DNA of 45,367 nt from an uncultured Granulicatella sp. (GTDB lineage Bacteria; Bacillota; Bacilli; Lactobacillales; Aerococcaceae): positions 1 through 45,367 of the forward strand of contig NZ_CALHIF010000010.1 of NCBI RefSeq assembly GCF_938030755.1. Reading direction: 5' to 3'. Below are positions 7,929 through 16,376 of this stretch, in pieces. Under the pieces are notes generated by a model. That model was not told the origin of the DNA, did no database searches, and saw nothing but the letters and a program-made list of their open reading frames with translations. A program made the translations under genes and the position numbers. Each line of letters starts with the position of its first letter. Within the stretch, counting starts at the first letter, position 1.

Positions 7929-8136
7929 TCACCCCTTCCATAATATCTTCTACTTCGAAAACCAGATACATAATTCCTTCTTCTTCGTCATAATCTCCCC
8001 ATTTTTCAATCATCTCTGGAGTAACACCTTCTTCTTCAATCAGTTGTAAAATCGCTGCCGCCTTTACCATTCTCCCATACGGCATCTCCAGTAACTCTTC
8101 AAAGTTCTGCTTTGTAAATTCACGTTTATACCTCAT
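7864..8136 (-). CDS. Small acidic protein of unknown family, possible toxin-like partner
   Basis: The 90-residue product begins MRYKREFTKQNFEELL at ATG 8136, behind GGAGGTG. It is helical and acidic (EKWGDYDEEEGIMYLVF is a conspicuous stretch), with no signal peptide or membrane segment. I do not recognise a family; it does not look like a RelE/HigB fold. Position as first gene of a two-gene operon with an XRE protein, a 65-base overlap and a palindromic operator in front fit a type II toxin-antitoxin arrangement, but the toxic role is inference only. Confidence 0.6.
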   Translation of the reverse strand: MRYKREFTKQNFEELLEMPYGRMVKAAAILQLIEEEGVTPEMIEKWGDYDEEEGIMYLVFEVEDIMEGVNGSEFFKRRDILDYCIALSEL

Positions 8137-8159
8137 AAATACACCTCCATTTTCTTGAG

Positions 8160-8193
8160 TGTAACATTTTTGTTACGTAACAAAAATGTTACA
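8160..8193. promoter_or_regulatory. 34-bp perfect palindromic operator of the toxin-antitoxin-like pair
   Basis: TGTAACATTTTTGTTAC (8160-8176) is followed directly by its reverse complement (8177-8193). Each half itself contains GTAAC-N6-GTTAC, so two abutting smaller palindromes are nested in one large one. It lies 24 bases upstream of the first start codon, where an autoregulating XRE repressor would bind as two dimers. Confidence 0.8.
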
Positions 8194-8362
8194 TCTTGCT
8201 TTTTTTGGATACTTTTTTGCTCCAAAAAAGCCTATCATTCTCATGTTTTTTATGCTTAAACATCAACTAAAAAAGTTGCTTTCCCACAGTTGTAGAAAAG
8301 CAACTTTGTCATTCGCTAATTCATTGTGCCGTTTATTTTAACATACCATCTATTCATGTAAA
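8194..8362 (-). promoter_or_regulatory. Leader with promoter, early terminator hairpin and second hairpin
   Basis: On the minus strand, TTTACA (8362-8357) and TAAAAT (8340-8335) with a 16-base spacer form a good promoter. Only about 20 bases after the expected start, AAAGTTGCTTT/AAAGCAACTTT (8272-8282 with 8297-8307) plus a T-run makes an intrinsic terminator. A further hairpin GCTTTTTTTGGA/TCCAAAAAAGC lies at about 8197-8231. The set may be a leader attenuating the 7632-8136 operon or a tiny RNA unit. Confidence 0.4.
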
Positions 8363-8406
8363 CTTTTGGAAAAAATAGCTAATTCACTCTGAAAAATCAT
8401 GAAATG

Positions 8407-8450
8407 CAAAAAGAGCAGCTTTGCTTTATAAAGCAAAACCACTCTTTTTG
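8407..8450 (-). terminator. Terminator of the ABC-2 exporter operon
   Basis: CAAAAAGAG (8407-8415) pairs with CTCTTTTTG (8442-8450), and an inner TTGCTTT/AAGCAA stem stacks within. It starts 13 bases after the permease stop. Confidence 0.75.
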
Positions 8451-8462
8451 AAGTTGTTTGTT

Positions 8463-9164
8463 TTAGTTTTGAGCTTTTGGTTTCAATAGGAAGAAGTTTA
8501 ACACGATGAGCACAGCCATCCACACGATTGGAACGAGCATGCTTTGGAAGTTCAACGTGAATCCTTTGTCTAAGAAGAAATCGATGAAGTTCCCCATGAA
8601 TGTGTAATGAGCCACTTTTGAAATAGACTCACTAAATTGAGAGAACATCGGTAGAAATGCAACGGCCATCATCGGAATAACTCCATTTACTTGTGCTTTC
8701 GCTTGAGTATCGGTCACTGCCCCCACCAATAAATTCACTAAGATAACACAGATTGCAACACTAGTCATCACTATTCCATATTCCACTATATGGTTTGAAA
8801 GATTCACATTTAAAATGAGCGGGAAGCTAACAATCGTAATGCAACCAAGGATAATTGGATAGAATAAGATGGAGATTAGATACTCGGCTGAATGAATTCC
8901 ACTAAGGAATAAAGTTTTCAAATTCTTTTTCTCTTTTTCTTCCGCCAACATAATTGTAATCATGGTTCCCATTGATAAACTAAACGCGAGCGGTAACATG
9001 ATAAACAAGATTTGAGTCGACTTGCTTGGGTCATGGTCTGGATTTAAAAACCGATCATAGAGGATGAGTAAAGCATATGGGAAAATAATTTGGAACAGCA
9101 TTGCTCCATTACTTACAATCATTTGTGTACGTAACCAAATTAAGGCGCTAATTCTTCTAATCAT
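8463..9164 (-). CDS. ABC-2 type exporter permease
   Basis: The 233-residue protein has about six hydrophobic segments (about 15-36, 50-72, 95-120, 128-150, 160-182, 208-228) separated by short loops, with the acidic/basic AEEKEKKNLKTL loop after the second, typical of ABC-2 permeases. It overlaps the ATPase gene by 8 bases, so the two form one transporter made as half-units. Substrate is unknown; such pairs commonly export peptides, antibiotics or lipids. It is last in the operon and followed by a terminator. Confidence 0.85.
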   Translation of the reverse strand: MIRRISALIWLRTQMIVSNGAMLFQIIFPYALLILYDRFLNPDHDPSKSTQILFIMLPLAFSLSMGTMITIMLAEEKEKKNLKTLFLSGIHSAEYLISILFYPIILGCITIVSFPLILNVNLSNHIVEYGIVMTSVAICVILVNLLVGAVTDTQAKAQVNGVIPMMAVAFLPMFSQFSESISKVAHYTFMGNFIDFFLDKGFTLNFQSMLVPIVWMAVLIVLNFFLLKPKAQN

Positions 9165-9981
9165 TTAATTTCTCTCCTGTCAATTGAATAAAGATTTCTT
9201 CAAGGGTTGGTTCCATTGAGTGCATCATTTCTACTGTCGTTAAGTCTTGCTCTTTTAACGCTTCAAAAGGCACTACTTTTTCAGTATGGTCTTTAAACGT
9301 TACTTTCACTCGTTTTTCTTTATTGTATTTTTGAATAATGTCTCGTGGTGTTCCAATTTCTACTAAGTCCCCTTGGTTTAGCAAGGAAATGCGATCACAC
9401 ATCTCTGTTGCTTCCACCATGTCATGGGTGGTGAGGAAAATTGTTGTTCCACTTTCCTTCAGCTCATTTAATAATCGGTGAATTTTTTGAGAGGTCATTG
9501 GATCTAAACCACTCGTTGGTTCATCTAAAAAGAGTAATTCTGGTTTGTTGAGAAGCGCTCTTGCTAGAAACATTCTTTGGCGCATCCCTGTAGAAAGTTT
9601 TTCTGCAATCACCTTTTTACTATCCAGAAGTCCTACTTGTTCTAATACTTCATCAACTCGACTATTCGGAAGTCCATAAATTTTTGCGTAAACGATGAGG
9701 TTTTTCTCGAGGGAAAGTTTTTCATAGTATCCACTCGAATCTCCCACTAATCCGATATGCGCTAAATCTTCTGGTGCTAAATTCTTCGTTTCTTTTCCAA
9801 GGAGCTCTGTCGTTCCTTCATCGGCTTTCAATTGTCCAGTTAAAATATTGATGAGAGTTGTCTTCCCAGCTCCACTTGGTCCTAAGAACCCAAAAATTTC
9901 TCCTTTATCAACATTGAATTCAATTTGGTTTAATGCTGTCTTGTTTCCAAAACGTTTGCTAATTTGATGTACTTTAATCAT
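9157..9981 (-). CDS. ABC transporter ATP-binding protein
   Basis: I place the start at ATG 9981, which follows GGAGG, giving 274 residues. The nucleotide-binding domain is complete: Walker A GPSGAGKTT, Q-loop region before LVGDSSGYYEKL, signature LSTGMRQRM, Walker B LLFLDEPTSGLDP and switch His in FLTTHDM. The C-terminal 60 residues (after EIGTPRDII) form the extension seen in drug and antimicrobial-peptide exporters. It energises the downstream permease. No regulator gene is adjacent; several GTCAC motifs lie upstream. Confidence 0.92.
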   Translation of the reverse strand: MIKVHQISKRFGNKTALNQIEFNVDKGEIFGFLGPSGAGKTTLINILTGQLKADEGTTELLGKETKNLAPEDLAHIGLVGDSSGYYEKLSLEKNLIVYAKIYGLPNSRVDEVLEQVGLLDSKKVIAEKLSTGMRQRMFLARALLNKPELLFLDEPTSGLDPMTSQKIHRLLNELKESGTTIFLTTHDMVEATEMCDRISLLNQGDLVEIGTPRDIIQKYNKEKRVKVTFKDHTEKVVPFEALKEQDLTTVEMMHSMEPTLEEIFIQLTGEKLND

Positions 9982-10031
9982 GGTCTGCCTCCGTACTTGT
10001 TCTTGATGATTTAACTTTATCAAAAACCAAG

Positions 10032-10093
10032 GTCACTCTGTAGGCCCTCCAGTCACGAAGTACCATGACTAAAGTCACGATAAAAAATGTCAC
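10032..10093. promoter_or_regulatory. Four GTCAC repeats upstream of the ABC exporter
   Basis: GTCAC occurs at 10032, 10052, 10074 and 10089, twice as AGTCACG. The cluster is 50 to 110 bases upstream of the exporter start codon, where a transcription factor could bind. The spacings (20, 22, 15) are irregular, so this may be chance. Confidence 0.25.
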
Positions 10094-10248
10094 CAGAATT
10101 TGACAACTTCTATCAAAGAAATAGGAAAATATCCGTTTCTTTCAGATATTTTCGGAACCCTTTTCATTATTGTTATAAAAGCAATTTGCACCCTTTACTT
10201 TCCAACAGATTACGACTATAATGCAGGTAGAGAAAGGGGGTAACGATT

Positions 10249-10803
10249 ATGAACGTACCTACACTAGAATCACAACGTATCACTCTTAGGCCCTTTCACG
10301 AAACTGACATGGAAATTATCAAGTCATTGCTAAACGATCCTTTAGCAACGTCTAACCTTCCATGGGTATCTGCACCGTCTCACTTAAATGCAGAGAACTT
10401 TTATACACGACTAATCGCGAATTCTCCGTACTTTTTTATCATCGAAATGAAGAATTACGACCTTCCAATTGGCTTTATGAAAGTCTCCACAGAACAAAAC
10501 AATCTAATGGATTTCGCATTATTGCAAGAATACTGGCAACGTGATGTTTTGATTGAAGCATTTCAATTAATTCAGCCGTACCTCGTTCAACAAGGAATAC
10601 CGAGCCTTTCAATACAAATTGCAAGTGACCATGAAGACTCTTGTAATTTCGCCAAACGTACTGGATTTTTATATGAATACTCCTATTCCATTGAAGATGG
10701 AAGCACGGTCCGTCTTTATCAGAAGATTCTCAATCCCCAAAAAGCTAGATTTAGTCCAGATATGTGGAAAGAATATTCCGAACACTTTATCGAAGCCATT
10801 TAG
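10249..10803 (+). CDS. GNAT-family acetyltransferase (RimJ/RimL-like)
   Basis: The 184-residue protein begins MNVPTLESQRITLRPFHETD, the usual beta1 start of RimL-type GNAT enzymes, and has the helix with ALLQEYWQRDVLIEAFQ and the acceptor-side region CNFAKRTGFLYEY. The coenzyme A loop (Q/RxxGxG/A) is poorly conserved: LLQEYWQRDV stands in for the usual GxG-type sequence, so activity is uncertain. ATG follows AAAGGGGG. It is a lone plus-strand gene ending in a strong terminator. Substrate unknown. Confidence 0.75.
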   Translation: MNVPTLESQRITLRPFHETDMEIIKSLLNDPLATSNLPWVSAPSHLNAENFYTRLIANSPYFFIIEMKNYDLPIGFMKVSTEQNNLMDFALLQEYWQRDVLIEAFQLIQPYLVQQGIPSLSIQIASDHEDSCNFAKRTGFLYEYSYSIEDGSTVRLYQKILNPQKARFSPDMWKEYSEHFIEAI

Positions 10804-10807
10804 ATAC

Positions 10808-10839
10808 AAAACACCGACTGGAATCCCAGTCGGTGTTTT
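10808..10839 (+). terminator. Terminator of the GNAT gene
   Basis: AAAACACCGACTGG (10808-10821) and CCAGTCGGTGTTTT (10826-10839) form a perfect 14-bp stem with a 4-base loop. It begins 4 bases after the stop codon. Confidence 0.9.
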
Positions 10840-10924
10840 GCTTGTTTAGAACAAATTTATCTTTTTATTGGAACTTTTTTGAAGCCTTCAAAGCATTTCC
10901 ACAAAATAAAAACCACAAACTAAA

Positions 10925-11118
10925 TAGATGATTACTCAGTATCCTACGGATTCTATAGCAATGGAAATAATGTGTGTAACCGAAATGAATTAGGGCGTCA
11001 GTGGATTCATCAACTTGACGCCCTTTGAAGTTCGGTAGGCAAAGAGACCTTGGCTCTTGTCGGTACAGTTATTTCCATTACTATAAAGACATCCGTAAGG
11101 ATACGAAGTAATCATCTA
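10925..11118 (+). repeat. T-shaped inverted repeat element, copy A
   Basis: TAGATGATTACT (10925-10936) pairs with AGTAATCATCTA (11107-11118). Inside, AATGGAAATAA pairs with TTATTTCCATT, enclosing two arms: ACCGAA/TTCGGT around GGGCGTCA/TGACGCCC, and CAAAGAG/CTCTTG. Core strings GGATTCTATA, CCTTTGAAG, AGACC and CGGTACAG recur in copies B, C and D. It fills the convergent spacer between the GNAT gene and brnQ. Confidence 0.85.
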
Positions 11119-11138
11119 GCAGTAACCATTTAGCAGTT

Positions 11139-12482
11139 TTATTTTGCTTGAAATGCTTCGAAGTCGAATGCTTCGCCTTTGATTTTGTCCGGTAAGATGA
11201 GCGCGATTAAAATACCGATCAGCGCCGGTCCCATCCATCCCAGTGACAAGCTTTGTAGTGGAAGAATGTCCAAGGCTTTTACTAATCCTTCCAATTTCAA
11301 TGCAGAAGCAACACTGGAAACAGTTGAAATAATCGTTGTCAACGCAACCGTCAGCTGCATCCCACTCTTCGAGAACGCCACTTTCTTGTTCACTAATACT
11401 AAAAACGCAATCACAACCGTAATTGGATATAAAATCATCAATATTGGAAGTGAGAAGGCAATGATTGTTTGAAGTCCAAGCGTTGCTACGCCAAATCCGA
11501 TGAGCGTAAACACAGTCGCATACACTTTATAAGAGAAGCGCGGGAATGTTTCTTCGAAGAACTCCCCTACTGATACGATTAATCCTACTGTTGTTGTCAA
11601 GCAAGTAATCACAACCATTACCGCCAAAAAGGCTTGTCCAAACGTTCCGAACAACTCACGTGAAGCCATGGTTAATACGTAAGAACCCACGTTTAATGTT
11701 GAATCTTGTGCTAGGGCACTCGCCACGTTGAAATGATTCCCAAGGAACGCAAGACCGATATACAACACACTGAATCCAATGGCTGTTACGAACCCCACGC
11801 TCATAATTGTTTTCATGTACTCTTTTTTAGAGTTGAAATGGAACTCTTTTAGCGTGTTTACAGCAACGACTGAGAAGGCTACGGCTGCTAAGGCATCTAG
11901 GGTATTATATCCTTCCACAAAACCATTTCCAAAAGCGATCGATACGGTTAGAGTTGTTTGTCCTGCTAATTCTGGTGAGCTTTGTCCATATTTAAACGCT
12001 CCAACGACCACTAAGATTAAAATTAATCCTGCAAAAATCGGTGTTAAGATTTTACCGATGCTGGATAAGAGTGATGAACGGTTATACGCCAAGAAAAAGG
12101 CTACCGCAAAGTAAATCGCTGCATAAATCAGAAGACCTGAATTAGAATCCGGTAAAAACGGCGCTACCCCGATATTATACGATACCGTTGCTGTACGCGG
12201 AATCGCAAAGAAAGGTCCAATGGATAAATATAATACTACTAAAAATGCTAATGAGAAGATTGGATGAATCTTTTCGTCCAATTCTTTTTTGAATCCACCA
12301 TTAATCACTGTTCCAATTAATAACGTTCCAATCGCCAGCCCCACTCCAGATACAATAAATCCGATGACTGCTGGCCAAAATTGATCAGCAGATTGATAGC
12401 CTAAGCTTGGTGGAAAAATTAAATTACCTGCTCCAAAGAAAAATCCAAAGAGCAATAAACCTGTTAATAAACCTTTTTTCAT
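11139..12482 (-). CDS. brnQ: Branched-chain amino acid:cation symporter BrnQ
   Basis: Starting at ATG 12482 (behind AGAAGGAG) the product has 447 residues and about twelve hydrophobic segments, beginning MKKGLLTGLLLFGFFFGAGN, which is typical of LIVCS-family carriers. FFFGAGNLIFPPSLG and FFAIPRTATVSY are conserved family stretches. It imports leucine, isoleucine and valine with Na+ or H+. It is monocistronic: the metG terminator lies upstream, and repeat copy A lies 20 bases after its stop and may serve as 3' end. Confidence 0.93.
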   Translation of the reverse strand: MKKGLLTGLLLFGFFFGAGNLIFPPSLGYQSADQFWPAVIGFIVSGVGLAIGTLLIGTVINGGFKKELDEKIHPIFSLAFLVVLYLSIGPFFAIPRTATVSYNIGVAPFLPDSNSGLLIYAAIYFAVAFFLAYNRSSLLSSIGKILTPIFAGLILILVVVGAFKYGQSSPELAGQTTLTVSIAFGNGFVEGYNTLDALAAVAFSVVAVNTLKEFHFNSKKEYMKTIMSVGFVTAIGFSVLYIGLAFLGNHFNVASALAQDSTLNVGSYVLTMASRELFGTFGQAFLAVMVVITCLTTTVGLIVSVGEFFEETFPRFSYKVYATVFTLIGFGVATLGLQTIIAFSLPILMILYPITVVIAFLVLVNKKVAFSKSGMQLTVALTTIISTVSSVASALKLEGLVKALDILPLQSLSLGWMGPALIGILIALILPDKIKGEAFDFEAFQAK

Positions 12483-12489
12483 CTCTACT

Positions 12490-12546
12490 CCTTCTAAAAA
12501 AAGACCCTTCAAATGCCTTTCTTTGCATCCGAAGGATCCTTTTTTT
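12490..12546 (-). terminator. Terminator after metG
   Basis: On the minus strand GGATCCTTC and GAAGGGTC pair across a loop of about 23 bases and are followed by seven T residues. It separates metG from brnQ. Confidence 0.7.
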
Positions 12547-12558
12547 ATTCTTAGTTCA

Positions 12559-14571
12559 TTAAGCTACTGTTGAACCGTTTGGCATCCCTTCTGGTGCAAA
12601 CAACACTTGGAGAACACCATCTTTTTCAGCCGAAAGAATCATTCCTTGGCTGATTTGTCCACGCATTTTACGAGGTTTCAAGTTCGCAACAATCACGACT
12701 TTTTTACCAATAAAAATACTTGGATCTGGGTACCATTCCGCAATCCCTGAAAGGATTTGACGGTGACCACCCGCATCTCCAGCGTCTAAGCGGAATTGAA
12801 GCAATTTATCTGCTCCTTCTACCGGACCACATTCAATGACTTCTGCGACTTTCAATTCAATCTTGTCGAAGTCGTCGTATTTGATACTTTCTTTATCGCT
12901 TGAAAGTTCTACTTCTTCTGGATTCCAGTCTGAGTTTTCTTCTTCCACTGCTGCTCCACCCATTTTTGCTTGGATATAAGCCACTTCTTCTTCAACGTCT
13001 AAACGTGGGAAGATTGGTTGCCCTTTTTCAACCACTTTCGTCCCTTCAGGAATGACACCGAATGTGTGTAATGAAGGGTAATCCATTAACGCACTGTCCG
13101 TAATTCCTAATTGAGCCAAGATTTGGCCAGGAGTTTGCGTTAAGAATGGTTGTAAGGCAACGGCAATGATTCGTAAGCTTTCTGCTAAGTAGTTCATTGT
13201 ACGCGCTAATTCTTCTTGGCGTGCTTCATCTTTCACAGCTGCCCAAGGAGTTGTTTCATCGATATATTTATTCGTACGAGAAACAAATTTCCAGATTGCA
13301 GCAAGTGCCACTGAGAATTGCATGTTTTCCATCGCTTCTTCGACTTCCACGATCATCGCTTTGGAAGCATCGACTAATTCTTGGTCAAATGTGGAAACAG
13401 GTGCAGTATATGCAGGAATGGTTCCATCGAAATACTTATTAATCATCGCAACAGTACGGTTTAATAAGTTTCCTAAGTCATTGGCTAAGTCATAGTTAAT
13501 TCGTTCTACGAATGATTCTGGAGTGAAAATTCCGTCAGAACCGAATGGCACTTCACGTAATAAGTAGTAACGAAGTGCATCTAATCCATAACGTTCGATT
13601 AATGTATTAGGGTCTACGACGTTTCCTTTTGATTTAGACATTTTGCCGTCTTTCATCAATAACCAACCATGTGCGAAAATTTTCTTCGGTAATGGTAAAT
13701 CTAAGGCCATTAACATAATTGGCCAGTAAATCGTGTGGAAACGAACGATTTCTTTTCCGATGAAATGCACATCCGCTGGCCAGTAGCGATTAAATAATGT
13801 TTCATCATCGCTACCATATCCTAGTGCTGTAATATAGTTCGATAACGCATCAATCCATACGTAAACCACGTGTTTTGGATCGTTTGGCACTGGAATCCCC
13901 CAATCAAACGACGTACGCGAAACCGCTAAGTCTTCCAAACCTGGCTTGATGAAGTTGTTAATCATTTCATTTTTACGTGATTCAGGTTGAATGAAATCTG
14001 GATGCTCTTCGTAGTATTGCAATAAGCGGTCAGCATATTTGCTCATTCTGAAGAAATAAGATTCTTCTTTAACAAGCTCTACTTCATGTCCACTTGGCGC
14101 AACCCCACCAATCATATTTCCTTCAGCATCACGGTATACTTCTACCAATTGTGTTTCTGTGAAGTACTCTTCGTCGGATACAGAATACCAACCTTCGTAT
14201 TCACCAAGGTAGATGTCTCCATTATCGACAAGCTTTTGGAAAATCTTTTGAACAGCTTTCGTATGGCGTGGTTGAGTTGTACGAATAAAATCATCATAAG
14301 AGATATCTAACTTTTTCCACAAATCTTGAATGCCGAAAATGATTTTATCGACAAATTCAATTTCTGAAACGCCTGCCTCTTTCGCTTTTTCTTGGATTTT
14401 TTGTCCGTGTTCATCTGTTCCTGTTAAAAAGTAAGTGTCAAAACCTTGTAATTTTTTGTAGCGGACCATCGCGTCACTGGCTACAGTTGTATAGGCATGA
14501 CCAATATGTAAATTACCACTCGGATAGTAAATCGGAGTCGTTAAATAGAATGTTTTTTTGTCTTCAGCCAT
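12559..14571 (-). CDS. metG: Methionyl-tRNA synthetase
   Basis: ATG 14571 behind AAGGAGG gives 670 residues; the frame is open further upstream but without a start signal. Class I motifs are HIGH at His22-His25 (NLHIGHAYTT) and KMSKSKGN at about residue 300. The anticodon-binding helical domain follows, and the last 110 residues are the EMAP/Trbp111-type tRNA-binding domain (IELKVAEVIECGPVEGADKL, then GQISQGMILSA) found in longer bacterial MetRS. It charges tRNA-Met in the cytosol. I see no T-box or S-box leader; the upstream spacer holds repeat copy B. Confidence 0.96.
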   Translation of the reverse strand: MAEDKKTFYLTTPIYYPSGNLHIGHAYTTVASDAMVRYKKLQGFDTYFLTGTDEHGQKIQEKAKEAGVSEIEFVDKIIFGIQDLWKKLDISYDDFIRTTQPRHTKAVQKIFQKLVDNGDIYLGEYEGWYSVSDEEYFTETQLVEVYRDAEGNMIGGVAPSGHEVELVKEESYFFRMSKYADRLLQYYEEHPDFIQPESRKNEMINNFIKPGLEDLAVSRTSFDWGIPVPNDPKHVVYVWIDALSNYITALGYGSDDETLFNRYWPADVHFIGKEIVRFHTIYWPIMLMALDLPLPKKIFAHGWLLMKDGKMSKSKGNVVDPNTLIERYGLDALRYYLLREVPFGSDGIFTPESFVERINYDLANDLGNLLNRTVAMINKYFDGTIPAYTAPVSTFDQELVDASKAMIVEVEEAMENMQFSVALAAIWKFVSRTNKYIDETTPWAAVKDEARQEELARTMNYLAESLRIIAVALQPFLTQTPGQILAQLGITDSALMDYPSLHTFGVIPEGTKVVEKGQPIFPRLDVEEEVAYIQAKMGGAAVEEENSDWNPEEVELSSDKESIKYDDFDKIELKVAEVIECGPVEGADKLLQFRLDAGDAGGHRQILSGIAEWYPDPSIFIGKKVVIVANLKPRKMRGQISQGMILSAEKDGVLQVLFAPEGMPNGSTVA

Positions 14572-14731
14572 GTTGGGAAGAGCCTCCTTGAAATTCTTTA
14601 AACATAGGGTTAGTATACCATACCTATCAAAAAAATACGAGAAGTGAAAACAAAGTGGAGCGTGCTTAAATAAGAACTTCACTAATTTCTGCAAAGATTT
14701 AGTTTGATGCTTCTAGAATTTGTTTTGAGTT

Positions 14732-14921
14732 GATGATTTCTTCGAATCCTTGCGGATTCTTTTTATAATCGCTGTTACGGGGCACCGGTGCAAGCCTAGG
14801 TCTTGCACCTTCGAAGCTTCAAACGCGGAGTACGGGATTTTTCCCTACTCCGCGTAGTTCACATTCGATGCGATTCCCCGTTACTGCGATTATAAAATCC
14901 GCAAGCTTCTCCGAAATCATC
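14732..14921 (-). repeat. T-shaped inverted repeat element, copy B
   Basis: GATGATTTC (14732-14740) pairs with GAAATCATC (14913-14921), and TTTTATAATCGC-GTTACGGGG pairs with its complement near 14875-14898. Two arms lie inside: GGTGCAAG/CTTGCACC around cctaggt, and ACGCGGAGTA/TACTCCGCGT. Relative to copies A, C and D the arm order is reversed, so this copy reads on the minus strand. Confidence 0.85.
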
Positions 14922-15068
14922 TATATAGAAATCCAACTGAATTGAGTTCTTTTTCTGCTCCACAATGTTTTCAGTTTGCTTCTCGTATTTTTTTGAGTGC
15001 TTGGGTACTAAGACCGTTCCTGGAGATTAGATGGATGGAGTAAAGAAAACTTCAAAAGAGAATAGAAA

Positions 15069-15094
15069 AAAGAGAAGGGGGAGACCTTCTCTTT
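15069..15094 (-). terminator. Terminator of the xpt-pbuX operon
   Basis: AAAGAGAAGG (15069-15078) pairs with CCTTCTCTTT (15085-15094), a perfect 10-bp stem with a T-run on the minus strand, 23 bases after the pbuX stop. Confidence 0.8.
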
Positions 15095-15116
15095 GGGTGG
15101 AGATAACGTATTCTAT

Positions 15117-16376
15117 TTATTTCTTTTTACGATTTAGAATCGCGTTCAGGATTACGGCAAGGATGCTGGCCATCACGATTCCGTTTGAGAAAAACATTCG
15201 AAATGCAGTTGGGAGGCTATTGAAGAGATTGCTATTATTGAATCCAACCCCTACTGCAATAGACACCGCTGCAATGAGAAAGTTATGCTCATTATTGACA
15301 AAATCTACACGAGCAAGCATTTGCATTCCTTGAAGCGATACGAATCTAAACATAACGATCATTGCCCCACCAATGACGGGACTTGGAATGATTTGTGCAA
15401 GAGCTCCAAACTTTGGAAGTAGTCCAAGGAGAACAAGAAAGCCTGCTGCATAGTAAATCGGTAGTCGTGTTTTAATTCCGGACATTTTCACTAAACCAAC
15501 ATTTTGAGAGAAGCCTGTATAAGGGAATGTATTAAACACCCCACCAAGGAGTACCGCTAATCCTTCTGCTCGGTATCCGTTGCGAAGTCGTGTTGCATCG
15601 ATTGGATCCTTCGTAATATCGGATAAGGCAAGATAGACCCCTGTTGATTCCACCATTGATACCGTCGCAATAATACACAACATCACGATGGAAGAAAATT
15701 CAAATGTTGGAGCCCCAAAATAAAACACGGTAGGAATATGAAAGATGGGTGCTTAGCTCACAGGTGTAAAGTTCACTTGACCCATTCCTGAAGCAATCAA
15801 GGTCCCAATTACTAAACCTAGTAGGATCGAAATGGATTTGAGGAATCCTTTTATAAAAATATTAACGACTAAAATAATGAGAACTGTAATGAGAGCGAGT
15901 ATTAAACTATCTAGAGACGGATTTGCCACGTTATTTCCCATATTTCCAATGGCAACCGGAATGAGTGTGAGTCCGATAGTCGTAATCACAGAGCCGGTGA
16001 CAATGGCAGGAAAATAGTTCGCCAGTTTTGAGAAGATTCCCGAAACTAAAACTACAAAAATCCCAGAGACAATCAGCGCACCAAATATCGCTCCACTTCC
16101 ATGGCTCTGTCCAATAATCGTTAATGGGGCTACCGATTGGAAAGCCACGCCTAAAACGACTGGAAGACCAATTCCAAAATATTTATTGAGTTGTAGCTGA
16201 AGAAAAGTGGCTACCCCACACATAAAAATATCTGTTGAGACTAGATATGTCAGTTGTTCGCTATTATAGCCAAGCGCCTGTCCAATCATCATCGGTACTA
16301 AAATCGAACCTGAATACATTGCTAATAGATGTTGAAGTCCCAGTACCATTGCCCTGGAATGCTTTTCCTGTTGCAT
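15117..16376 (-). pseudogene. pbuX: Xanthine permease PbuX, interrupted by an in-frame stop
   Basis: Two adjacent open stretches in the same frame together give a 419-codon nucleobase:cation symporter-2 protein: MQQEKHSRAMVLGLQHLLAM to QVNFTPVS, then TAA at 15755-15753, then APIFHIPTVFYFGAP onward through STGVYLALSD. A single change such as GAA to TAA explains the break at codon 208. Length and about twelve membrane segments otherwise match the family. The start overlaps the xpt stop by one base (TAATG), the normal xpt-pbuX coupling. Unless readthrough occurs, xanthine uptake by this protein is lost. Confidence 0.85.

Larger units (their letters stand above)
14572..15116. other. Spacer between metG and pbuX
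   Basis: It contains repeat copy B (14732-14921) and the pbuX terminator (15069-15094). In the remaining parts I see no gene. Confidence 0.6.

Noticed and set aside
14572..14731. T-box or S-box leader of metG
   Set aside because: No T-box sequence, specifier stem or SAM aptamer is recognisable between metG and repeat copy B.
15117..15728. Separate short transporter gene starting at GTG 15728
   Set aside because: It is the same frame as the preceding stretch, lacks a ribosome binding site and completes the PbuX family alignment; a nonsense-broken gene fits better.
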